Source: Cristatella mucedo (Eukaryota; Bryozoa; Phylactolaemata; Cristatellidae). From it: DNA of 54,227 nucleotides. Every line of letters begins with the position of its first letter. The stretch's first letter is position 1. Shown piece after piece: positions 34,701 to 46,070 of this stretch. The stretch spans positions 827,001-881,227 of the forward strand of contig WPIO01000153.1 of NCBI GenBank assembly GCA_009760855.2, written 5' to 3'. Made by a program: the position numbers and the translations under genes. The notes beneath the pieces were generated by a model that was given only the letters and a program-made list of their open reading frames with translations, had not been told where the DNA came from and searched no databases.

Positions 34701-35478
34701 TTCCCAAGAGTTCGCTGCAGATCGTGGAATATCTAGAAACTTTAAATCTGCTCGTCGGAGCCTGCACTAGCTGGCAGCAGAGTGCTGCACCTTGTTGCAA
34801 GCGTTTCCCACTTGAATAACACATTTCGCGCGAGTTCCCAGCTGATTGCTTAATATCCAGAAATTTCAAATCTGATTTTCGGAGCGTGCGGTAGTTGGCA
34901 GCTGAGTGCTGCACCTTCTTTCAAGCATTTCGCACGTTAATACCACGTTTCGCACAAGTTCCCAGCAGATCGTGGAATATCTAGAAACTTCAAATCTGTT
35001 AGCCGGTGCGTAAGCTGTCTGGCAGCTGAGAGCTGCACCTTGTTTCAAGCATTTCGCACGTGAATAGCACATTTCGCACGAGTTCGCAGCAGATTGCTGA
35101 ATATCCAGAAAATTCAAATCTGTTCGTCGGAGCGTGCACTGGCTGGCAGCAGAGTGCAGCACCTTGTTTAAAGCATTTCGCCTTTCCATAACAGATTTTG
35201 CACGAGTTCGCAGCTGATCGCGGAATATCTAGAAACTTCAAATCTGCTCTTCAGAACGTTCACTGGCTGGCAGCAGAGTACTGCCCCTTGTTGCATGCAT
35301 TTCTCACTTGAATAAGACCTTTCGCACGAGTTGTAAGCAAATCGAAGAATTTCCAGAAACTTCAAATCTGCTCGTCGGAGCGTGCACTGGCTGGCAGCAG
35401 AGTGCTGCACCTTGTTTCAAGCATTTCGCACTTAAAAAACACATGTCGCACGAGTTCGCAGCAGATCGCAGAATATCC
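31753..35478. repeat. 38-monomer higher-order repeat, unit 2 (30-monomer deletion form)
   Basis: This unit is 3726 bp, about 1 kb shorter than units 1 and 3. It follows unit 1 to the CACAAGTCGCACGAG monomer (near 34320) and then continues as unit 1 does from about 30632. The part equivalent to 29641-30632, eight monomers including one GCATGCATTCCTCAC landmark, is missing. The breakpoints lie in homologous positions of two similar monomers, as expected of unequal exchange. A 2-bp insertion gives CTCTCTATTAAC near 33316. Confidence 0.9.
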
Positions 35479-38400
35479 AGAAACTTCAAATCTGCTCTTC
35501 GGAGCGTGGGCTAGATGGCAGCAGAGTGCTGCACCTTATTGCAAGCATTTCCCACTTGAATAACACATTTCGCACGAGTTCGAAGCTGATCGCCTAATAT
35601 CCAGAAACTTAAAATCTGATTTTCGGAGCGTGCGGTAGCTGGCAGCTGAGTGCTGCACCTTCTTTCAAGCTTCTCCCACGTTAATCCCACGTTTCGCACA
35701 AGCTCCCAGCATATCGTGAAATATCTAGAAACTTCAAATCTGGTCTTCGGAGCGTGCACTGGCTGGCAGCAGACTGCTGCACCTAGTTACAACCATTTCG
35801 TAATTGAATAATTCATTGTGCACAGCTTCGCAGCAGATTTCGGAATATCTAGAAACTTTAAATATGCTCGCCGGTGTGTGAGCTGGCTGGCAGCAGAGTG
35901 CTACACCTTGCTTTAAGCATTTCGCACTTAAAAAACTCATTTCCCACGAATTAGCATCAGATCGCGGAATATCCAGAAATTTAAAATCTGCTATTAGGAG
36001 CTGCGGTAGCTGGCAGCTAAGTGCTGCACCTTGCGTCAAGCATTTCGAACTTGAATGACTCATTTCGCACGAGTTCGCAGCTGATCGCAGAATATCCAGA
36101 ACTTCTAATCTGCTTTTCGGAGCGTGGGCTGGCAGGCAGCAGAGTGCTGCACCTTGTTTTTAGCATTTCGCACTTGAATAATACGTTTCGCACAAGTTCG
36201 CAGCAGATTGCGGAATATCTAGAAACTTAAAGTCTGCTCGTCGGAGCGTGGGCTAATTGGCAGCTGAGTGCTGCACCTTGTTTCAAGCATTTCGCACGTT
36301 ATATACATATTTCGAACGAGTTTGTAGCTGATCGCTGAATATGTAGAAACTTAAAATCTCCTCTTCGGAGCGTGCTGTAGCTGGCAGCAGAGTACTGCAC
36401 CTTGTTACAAGCATGGCTCGATTGACTAACTCATTTCGCACAAGTTCGCAGCAGATCGCAGAGTATCTAGAAACTTCAAATCTACTTTTCGGAGCGTGGG
36501 TTAGCTGGCAGCAGAGTGATGCACCTAGTTTCAAGCATTTCGCACTTGAATAACACATTTCGCAAGAGTTCGCTGCAGATCGTGGAATATCTAGAAACTT
36601 TAAATCTGCTCGTCGGAGCCTGCACTGGCTGGCAGCAGAGTGCTGCACCTTGTTGCAAGCGTTTCCCACTTGAATAACACATTTCGCGCAAGTTCGCAGC
36701 TGATTGCGTAATATCCAGAAATTTCAAATCTGATTTTCGGATCGTGCGGTAGTTGGCAGCTGAGTGCTGCACCTTCTTTCAAGCATTTCGCACGTTGATA
36801 CCACGTTTCGCACAAGTTCCCAGCAGATCGTGGAATATCTAGAAACTTCAAATCTGTTAGCCGGTGCGTGAGCTGGCTGGCAGCTGAGCACTGCACCTTG
36901 TTTCAAGCATTTCGCACGTGAATAACACATTTCGCACAAGTTCGCAGCAGATCGCGGAATATCAAGAAACTTCAAATCTTCTCTTCGGAGCATGCAGTGG
37001 CTGGCAGGATAGTGCTGCACCTTGTTTCGTGCATTTCGCACTCTATTAACACAATTCGCAAGAGTTCGCAGCAGATTGCTGAATATCTAGAAAATTCAAA
37101 TCTGCTCGTCGAAGGGTGCACTGGCAGGCAGCAGCGTGCTGCACCTTGTTTCAAGCATTTCGCACTTGAATAACACATTTCGCACGAGTTCGCAAAAGAT
37201 TGCCGAATATTTAGAAACTTCAAATCTGCTTGCCGGAGCGTGCGGTAGCTGGCAGCTGATTGCTGCACCTTGTTTCAAGCATTTCGCATTTGAAAAAAAC
37301 ACATTTCGCTCGAGTTCGCAGAAGATTGCAGAATAATTAGAAACTTCAAATCTGCTATTCGGAGCGTGCCCTGGCTGGCAGCAGAGTGCTGCCCCTTGTC
37401 GCAAGCATTTCGCCCTTGAATAACACATTTCGCACGAGTTCGCAACAGATTGCGGAATATTTAGAAACTTTAAATCTGCTTGCCGGAGCGTGCGGTAGCT
37501 GGCAGCTGATTGCTGCACCTTCCCTTAAGCATTTCGCACTTGAAAAAAAACACATTTTGCGAGAGTTCGCAGCAGATCGCTGAATATCTAGATACTTTAA
37601 ATCTGCTCGCCGGTGCATGAGCTGGCTGGCAGCAGAGTGCTGCACCTTGTTTCGTGCATTTCGCACTCTAATAACACATTTCGCAAGAGTTCGCAGCAGA
37701 TTGCTGAATATCCAGAAAATTCAAATCTTCTCGTCGTAACATGCACTGGCTGGCAGCAGAGTGCAGCACCTTGTTTAAAGCATTTCGCCCTTTAATAACA
37801 CGTTTTTTTGCACGAGTTCGCAGCTGATCGCGGAATATCTAGAAACTTCAAATCTGCTCTTCAGAACGTGCACTGGCTGGCAGCAGAGTACTGCCCCTTG
37901 TTGCATGCATTCCTCACTTGAATAGGACCTTTTGCACGAGTTGTAAGCAAATCGCCGAATTTCCAGAAACTTCAAATCTGCTCGTCGGAGCGTGCACTGG
38001 CTGGCAGCAGAGTGCTGCACCTTGTTTCAAACATTTCGCACTTGAAAAAAACACGAGTCGCACGAGTTCGCAGCCGATCGCAGAATATCCAGAAACTTTA
38101 AATCTGCTCTTCGGAGCGTGGGCTAGCTGGCAGCAGAGTGCTGCACCTGGTTGCAGGCATTTCGCACTTGAATAACACATTTCGCACAAGTTCGCAGCAG
38201 ATCACGGAATATCTAGAAACTTTAAATCTGCTCGTCGGAGCGTGAGCTGGCTGGTAGCAGAGTGCTGCACCTTTTTTCAAGCATTTTTGCACTTTAATAA
38301 AACATTTCGCAAGAGTTCGCTGCAGATCATGGAATATCTAGAAACTTTAAATCTGCTCGTCGGAGCCTGCACTGGCTGGCAGCAGAGTGCTGCACCTTGT

Positions 38401-40203
38401 TGCAAGCGTTTCCCACTTGAATAACACATTTCGTGCGAGTTCCCAGCTGATTGCTTAATATCCAGAAATTTCAAATCTGATTTTCGGAGCGTGCGGTAGT
38501 TGGCAGCTGAGTCCTGCACCTTCTTTCAAGCATTTCGCACGTTAATACCACGTTTCGCACAAGTTCCCAGCAGATCGTGGAATATCTAGAAACTTCAAAT
38601 CTGTTAGCCGGTGCGTGAGCTGTCTGGCAGCTGAGAGCTGCACCTTGTTTCAAGCATTTCGCACGTGAATAGCACATTTCGCACGAGTTCGCAGCAGATT
38701 GCTGAATATCCAGAAAATTCAAATCTGTTCGTCGGAGCGTGCACTGGCTGGCAGCAGAGTGCAGCACCTTGTTGAAAGCATTTCACCTTTCAATAACACA
38801 TTTTGCACGAGTTCGCAGCTGATCGCGGAATATCTAGAAACTTCAAATCTGCTCTTCAGAACGTGCACTGGCTGGCAGCAGAGAACTGCCCCTTGTTGCA
38901 TGCATTCCTCACTTGAATAAGACCTTTCGCACGAGTTGTAAGCAAATCGCAGAATTTCCAGAAACTTCAAATCTGCTCGTCGGAGCGTGCACTGGCTGGC
39001 AGCAGAATGCTGCACCTTGTTTTAAGCATTTCGCACTTGAAAAAAACACATGTCGCACGAGTTCGCAGCAGATCGCAGAATATCCAGAAACTTCAAATCT
39101 GCTCGTCGGAGCGTGCACTGGCTGGCAGCAGAGTGCTGCACCTTGTTTCAAGCATTTCGCACTTGAAAAAACACATGTCGCACGAGTTCGCAGCAGATCG
39201 CAGAATATCCAGAAACTTTAAATCTGCTCTTCGGAGCGTGGGCTAGCTGGCAGCAGAGTGCTGCACCTGGTTGCAGGCATTTCGCACTTGAATAACACAT
39301 TTCGCACAAGTTCGCAGCAGATCACGGAATATCTAGAAACTTTAAATCTGCTCGTCGAAGCGTGAGCTGGCGGGTAGCAGAGTGCTGCACCTTTTTTTAA
39401 GCATTTTGCACTTTAATAAAACATTTCCCAAGAGTTCGCTGCAGATCGTGGAATATCTAGAAACTTTAAATCTGCTCGTCGGAGCCTGCACTAGCTGGCA
39501 GCAGAGTGCTGCACCTTGTTGCAAGCGTTTCCCACTTGAATAACACATTTCGCGCGAGTTCCCAGCTGATTGCTTAATATCCAGAAATTTCAAATCTGAT
39601 TTTCGGAGCGTGCGGTAGTTGGCAGCTGAGTGCTGCACCTTCTTTCAAGCATTTCGCACGTTAATACCACGTTTCGCACAAGTTCCCAGCAGATCGTGGA
39701 ATATCTAGAAACTTCAAATCTGTTAGCCGGTGCGTAAGCTGTCTGGCAGCTGAGAGCTGCACCTTGTTTCAAGCATTTCGCACGTGAATAGCACATTTCG
39801 CACGAGTTCGCAGCAGATTGCTGAATATCCAGAAAATTCAAATCTGTTCGTCGGAGCGTGCACTGGCTGGCAGCAGAGTGCAGCACCTTGTTTAAAGCAT
39901 TTCGCCTTTCCATAACAGATTTTGCACGAGTTCGCAGCTGATCGCGGAATATCTAGAAACTTCAAATCTGCTCTTCAGAACGTTCACTGGCTGGCAGCAG
40001 AGTACTGCCCCTTCTTGCATGCATTTCTCACTTGAATAAGACCTTTCGCACGAGTTGTAAGCAAATCGAAGAATTTCCAGAAACTTCAAATCTGCTCGTC
40101 GGAGCGTGCACTGGCTGGCAGCAGAGTGCTGCACCTTGTTTCAAGCATTTCGCACTTAAAAAAACACATGTCGCACGAGTTCGCAGCAGATCGCAGAATA
40201 TCC
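35479..40203. repeat. 38-monomer higher-order repeat, unit 3 (4725 bp)
   Basis: Full-length unit equivalent to unit 1, with the same three GCATGCATTCCTCAC-type landmarks (37903, 38898, 40017). It has several lengthened homopolymers relative to the other units: A8 near 37544, T7 near 37803, A7 near 38046 and A6 near 39040. These account for most of its few-base length differences. The first part (35479 to about 37530) is very close to unit 2. Confidence 0.9.
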
Positions 40204-42349
40204 AGAAACTTCAAATCTGCTCTTCGGAGCGTGGGCTAGATGGCAGCAGAGTGCTGCACCTTATTGCAAGCATTTCCCACTTGAATAACACATTTCGCAC
40301 GAGTTCGAAGCTGATCGCCTAATATCCAGAAACTTAAAATCTGATTTTCGGAGCGTGCGGTAGCTGGCAGCTGAGTGCTGCACCTTCTTTCAAGCTTCTC
40401 CCACGTTAATACCACGTTTCGCACAAGCTCCCAGCATATCGTGAAATATCTAGAAACTTCAAATCTGGTCTTCGGAGCGTGCACTGGCTGGCAGCAGACT
40501 GCTGCACCTAGTTACAACCATTTCGTAATTGAATAATTCATTGTGCACAGCTTCGCAGCAGATTTCGGAATATCTAGAAACTTTAAATATGCTCGCCGGT
40601 GTGTGAGCTGGCTGGCAGCAGAGTGCTTCACCTTGCTTTAAGCATTTCGCACTTAAAAAACTCATTTCCCACGAATTAGCATCAGATCGCGGAATATCCA
40701 GAAATTTAAAATCTGCTATTAGGAGCTGCGGTAGCTGGCAGCTAAGTGCTGCACCTTGCGTCAAGCATTTCGAACTTGAATGACTCATTTCGCACGAGTT
40801 CGCAGCTGATCGCAGAATATCCAGAACTTCTAATCTGCTTTTCGGAGCGTGGGCTGGCAGGCAGCAGAGTGCTGCACCTTGTTTTTAGCATTTCGCACTT
40901 GAATAATACGTTTCGCACAAGTTCGCAGCAGATTGCGGAATATCTAGAAACTTAAAGTCTGCTCGTCGGAGCGTGGGCTAATTGGCAGCTGAGTGCTGCA
41001 CCTTGTTTCAAGCATTTCGCACGTTATATACATATTTCGAACGAGTTTGTAGCTGATCGCTGAATATGTAGAAACTTAAAATCTCCTCTTCGGAGCGTGC
41101 TGTAGCTGGCAGCAGAGTACTGCACCTTGTTACAAGCATGGCTCGATTGACTAACTCATTTCGCACAAGTTCGCAGCAGATCGCAGAGTATCTAGAAACT
41201 TCAAATCTACTTTTCGGAGCGTGGGTTAGCTGGCAGCAGAGTGATGCACCTAGTTTCAAGCATTTCGCACTTGAATAACACATTTCGCAAGAGTTCGCTG
41301 CAGATCGTGGAATATCTAGAAACTTTAAATCTGCTCGTCGGAGCCTGCACTGGCTGGCAGCAGAGTGCTGCACCTTGTTGCAAGCGTTTCCCACTTGAAT
41401 AACACATTTCGCGCAAGTTCGCAGCTGATTGCGTAATATCCAGAAATTTCAAATCTGATTTTCGGATCGTGCGGTAGTTGGCAGCTGAGTGCTGCACCTT
41501 CTTTCAAGCATTTCGCACGTTGATACCACGTTTCGCACAAGTTCCCAGCAGATCGTGGAATATCTAGAAACTTCAAATCTGTTAGCCGGTGCGTGAGCTG
41601 GCTGGCAGCTGAGCACTGCACCTTGTTTCAAGTATTTCGCACGTGAATAACACATTTCGCACAAGTTCTCGGCAGATCGCGGAATATCAAGAAAACTTCA
41701 AATCTTCTCTTCGGAGCATGCAGTGGCTGGCAGGATAGTGCTGCACCTTGTTTCGTGCATTTCGCACTCTATTAACACAATTCGCAAGAGTTCGCAGCAG
41801 ATTGCTGAATATCTAGAAAATTCAAATCTGCTCGTCGAAGGGTGCACTGGCAGGCAGCAGCGTGCTGCACCTTGTTTCAAGCATTTCGCACTTGAATAAC
41901 ACATTTCGCACGAGTTCGCAAAAGATTGCCGAATATTTAGAAACTTCAAATCTGCTTGCCGGAGCGTGCGGTAGCTGGCAGCTGATTGCTGCACCTTCCC
42001 TTAAGCATTTCGCACTTGAAAAACACATTTTGCGAGAGTTCGCAGCAGATCGCTGAATATCTAGATACTTTAAATCTGCTCGCCGGTGCATGAGCTGGCT
42101 GGCAGCAGAGTGCTGCACCTTGTTTCGTGCATTTCGCACTCTAATAACACATTTCGCAAGAGTTCGCAGCAGATTGCTGAATATCCAGAAAATTCAAATC
42201 TTCTCGTCGTAACATGCACTGGCTGGCAGCAGAGTGCAGCACCTTGTTTAAAGCATTTCGCCCTTTAATAACACGTTTTGCACGAGTTCGCAGCTGATCG
42301 CGGAATATCTAGAAACTTCAAATCTGCTCTTCAGAACGTGCACTGGCTG
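40204..42349. repeat. 38-monomer higher-order repeat, unit 4 (partial, two-monomer deletion)
   Basis: Follows unit 3 (offset about 4725 bp) through the landmark at 41138 and the CTCTATTAAC monomer near 41768. It then lacks two monomers (about 250 bp): at about 41950-41998 the CTTGCCGGAGCGTGCGG monomer continues directly into CACCTTCCCTTAAGC. In unit 3 those are two separate similar monomers, near 37230 and 37480. It merges into the 30-monomer HOR at about 42350 without a visible scar. Confidence 0.85.
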
Positions 42350-45300
42350 GCAGCAGAGTACTGCCCCTTGTTGCATGCATTCCTCACTTGAATAGGACCT
42401 TTCGCACGAGTTGTAAGCAAATCGCCGAATTTCCAGAAACTTCAAATCTGCTCGTCGGAGCGTGCACTGGCTGGCAGCAGAGTGCTGCACCTTGTTTCAA
42501 ACATTTCGCACTTGAAAAACACATGTCGCACGAGTTCGCAGCCGATCGCAGAATATCCAGAAACTTCAAATCTGCTCGTCGGAGCGTGCACTGGCTGGCA
42601 GCAGAGTGCTGCACCTTGTTTCAAGCATTTCGCACTTGAAAAAAACACATGTCGCACGAGTTCGCAGCAGATCGCAGAATATCCAGAAACTTCAAATCTG
42701 CTCTTCGGAGCGTGGGCTAGATGGCAGTAGAGTGCTGCACCTTGTTGCAGGCATTTCGCACTTGAATAACACATTTCGCACAAGTTCGCAGCAGATCGCG
42801 GAATATCTAGAAACTTCAAATCTGCTCGTCGGAGCTTGAGCTGGCTGGTAGCAGAGCGCTGCACCTTTTTTCAAGCATTTTGCACTTTAATAAAACATTT
42901 CGCAAGAGTTTGCTGCAGATCGTGGAATATCTAGAAACTTTAAATCTGCTCGTCGGAGCCTGCACTGGCTGGCAGCAGAGTGCTCCACCTTGTTGCAAGC
43001 GTTTCCCACTAGAATAATACATTTCTCTCAAGTTCGCAGCTGATTGCTTAATATCCAGGAATTTCAAATCTAATTTTCGGAGCATGCGGTAGTTGGCAGC
43101 TGAGTGCTGCACCTTCTTTCAAGCATTTCTCACGTTAATACCACGTTTCGCACAAGTTCCCAGCAGATCGTGGAATATCTAGAAACTTCAAATCTGTTAG
43201 CCGGTGCGTGAGCTGGCTGGCAGCTGAGCGCTGCACCTTGTTTCAAGCATTTCGCACGTGAATAACACATTTCGCACAAGTTCGCAGCAGATCGCGGAAT
43301 ATCAAGAAACTTCAAATCTTCTCTTCGGAGCATGCAGTGGCTGGCAGGATAGTGCTGCACCTTGTTTCGTGCATTTCGCACTCTATTAACACATTTCGCA
43401 AGAGTTCGCAGCAGATAGCTGAATATCTAGAAAATTCAAATCTGCTCGTCGAAGGGTGCACTGGCTGGCAGCAGCGTGCTGCACCTTGTTTCAAGCATTT
43501 CGCACTTGAATAACACATTTCGCACGAGTTCGCAAAAGATTGCCGAATATTTAGAAACTTCAAATCTGCTTGCCGGAGCGTGCGGTAGCTGGCAGCTGAT
43601 TGCTGCACCTTGTTTCAAGCATTTCGCATTTGAAAAAACACATTTCGCTCGAGTTCGCAGAAGATTTCAGAATAATTAGAAACTTCAAATCTGCTATTCG
43701 GAGCGTGCCCTGGCTGGCAGCAGAGTGCTGCACCTTGTCGCAAGCATTTCGCCCTTGAATAACACATTTCGCACGAGTTCGCAACAGATTGCGGAATATT
43801 TAGAAACTTCAAATCTGCTTGCCGGAGCGTGTGGTAGCTGGCAGCTGATTGCTGCACCTTCCCCTAAGCATTTCGCACTTGAAAAACACATTTTGCGAGA
43901 GTTCGCCGCAGATCGCGGAATATCTAGAAACTTTAAATCTGCTCGCCGGTGCGTGAGCTGGCTGGAAGCAGAGTGCTGCACCTTGCTCTAAGCATTTTGC
44001 ACTTAAAAACCTATTTCGCACGTGTTACCATCAGATCGCGGAATATCCAGAAACTTCAAATCTGCTCTTCGGAGCGTGAGCTGGATGGTAGCAGAGTGCT
44101 GCACCTTTTGTCAAGCATTTTGCACTTTAATAAAACATTTCGCACGACTTCGCTGTTGATCGCGGAATATCTAGAAATGTTAAATCTGCTCGTTGGAGCG
44201 TGCACTGGCAGCAGCAGAGTGCTGCACCTTGTTTTAAGCATTTCGCACTTGAAAAACACTTTTCGCAAGAGTTTGCAGCAGATCGCAGAATATCCTGAAA
44301 CTTCAAATCTGCTTTTCGGAGCGTGGGCTAGCTGGCGGCAGAGTCCTGGACCTTATTGCAAGCGTTTCCCACTTGAATAACACATTTCGCACGGGTTCGA
44401 AGCTGATCGCCTAATATCCAGAAACTTAAAATCTGATTTTCGGAGCGTGTGGTAGCTGGCAGCTGAGTGCTGCACCTTCTTTCAAGCATTTCGCACGTTA
44501 ATACCACGTTTCGCACAAGTTCCCAGCAGATCGTGAAATATCTAAAAACTTCAAATCTGCTCTTCGGAGCATGCTCTGGCTGGCAGCATAGTGCTGGACC
44601 TTGTTTCGTGCATTTCGCACTCTAATAACACATTTCGCACGAGTTCGCAACAGATTGCTGAATATCCAGAAACTTTAAATCTGCTCGTCGGAGCGTGAGC
44701 TGGCTGGTAGCAGAGTGCTGCACCTTCTTTCAAGCATTTCGCACGTTAATACCACGTTTCGCACAAGTTCCCAGCAGATCGTGGAATATCTAGAAACTTT
44801 AAATCTGTTAGCCGGTGCGTGAGCTGTCTGGCAGCTGAGAGCTGCACCTTGTTTCAAGCATTTCGCACGTGAATAGCACATTTCGCACGAGTTCGCAGCA
44901 GATTGCTGAATATTCAGAAAATTCAAATCTGCTCGTCGGAGCGTGCACTGGCTGGCAGCAGAGTGCAGCACCTTGTTACAAGCATTTCGCCCTTGAATAA
45001 CACATTTCGCTCGAGTTCGCAGCAGATCGTGAAATAAATAGAAACTTCAAATCTGCTATTCGGCGCGTGCTCTGGCTGGCAGCAGAGTGCTGCAGCTTTG
45101 CGCAAGTATTTCGCCCTTGAATAACACGTTTCGCACGAGTTCGCAACAGATTGCGGAATATCTAGAAAATTCTAATCTGCTAGTCGGAGCATGAGCTGGC
45201 TGGCAGCAGAGTGCTGCACCTTGTTTCGTGCATTTCGCACTCTAATAACACATTTCGCATAAGTTCGCAGCAGATTGCTGAATATCCAGAAAATTCAAAT

Positions 45301-46070
45301 CTGCTCGTCGGAGCATGCACTGGCTGGCAGCAGAGTGCAGCACCTTGTTTAAAGCATTTCGCTCTTCAATAATACATTTTGCACGAGTTCGCAGCTGATC
45401 GCGGAATATCTAGAAACTTCAAATCTGCTCTTCAGAACGTGCACTGGCTGGTAGCAGAGTACTGCCCCTTGTTGCATGCATTCCTCACTTGAATAGGACC
45501 TTTCGCACGAGTTGTAAGCAAATCGCAGAATTTCCAGAAACTTCAAATCTGCTCGTCGGAGCGTGCACTGGCTGGCAGTAGAGTGCTGCACCTTGTTTCA
45601 AGCATTTCGCACTTAAAAAAACACATGTCGCACGAGTTCGCAGCAGATCGCAGAATATCCAGAAACTTCAAATCTGCTCTTCGGAGCGTGGGCTAGATGG
45701 CAGCAGAGTGCTGCACCTTGTTGCAGGCATTTTGCACTTCAATAACACATTTCGCACAAGTTCGCAGCAGATCGCGGAATATCTAGAAACTTCTTATCTG
45801 CTCGTCGGAGCGTGAGCTGGCTGAAAGCAGAGTGCTGCACCTTTTTTCAAGCATTTTGCACTTTTATAAAACATTTCGCAAGAGTTCGCTGCAGATCGTG
45901 GAATATCTAGAAACTTTAAATCTGCTCGTCGGAGCCTGCACTTGCTGGCAGCAGAGTGCTGCACCTTGCGTCAAGCATTTCGAACTTGAATGACACATTT
46001 CGCACGAGTTCGCAGCTGATCGCAGAATATCCAGAACTTCTAATCTGCTTTTCGGAGCGTGGGCTGGCAG
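42350..46070. repeat. 30-monomer higher-order repeat, copy 1 (3721 bp)
   Basis: Repeats at 46071 with an offset of 3719-3725 bp, the small drift coming from homopolymer and other 1-6-bp indels. Landmarks pair as follows: GCATGCATT at 42373 and 46094, CTCTATTAAC near 43380 and 47100, and GCATGCATT again at 45474 and 49199. The middle (43111-44677) matches 14550-16115. This unit is thus a composite of the 38-monomer HOR and a cassette also present 28.6 kb to the left. Confidence 0.9.
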
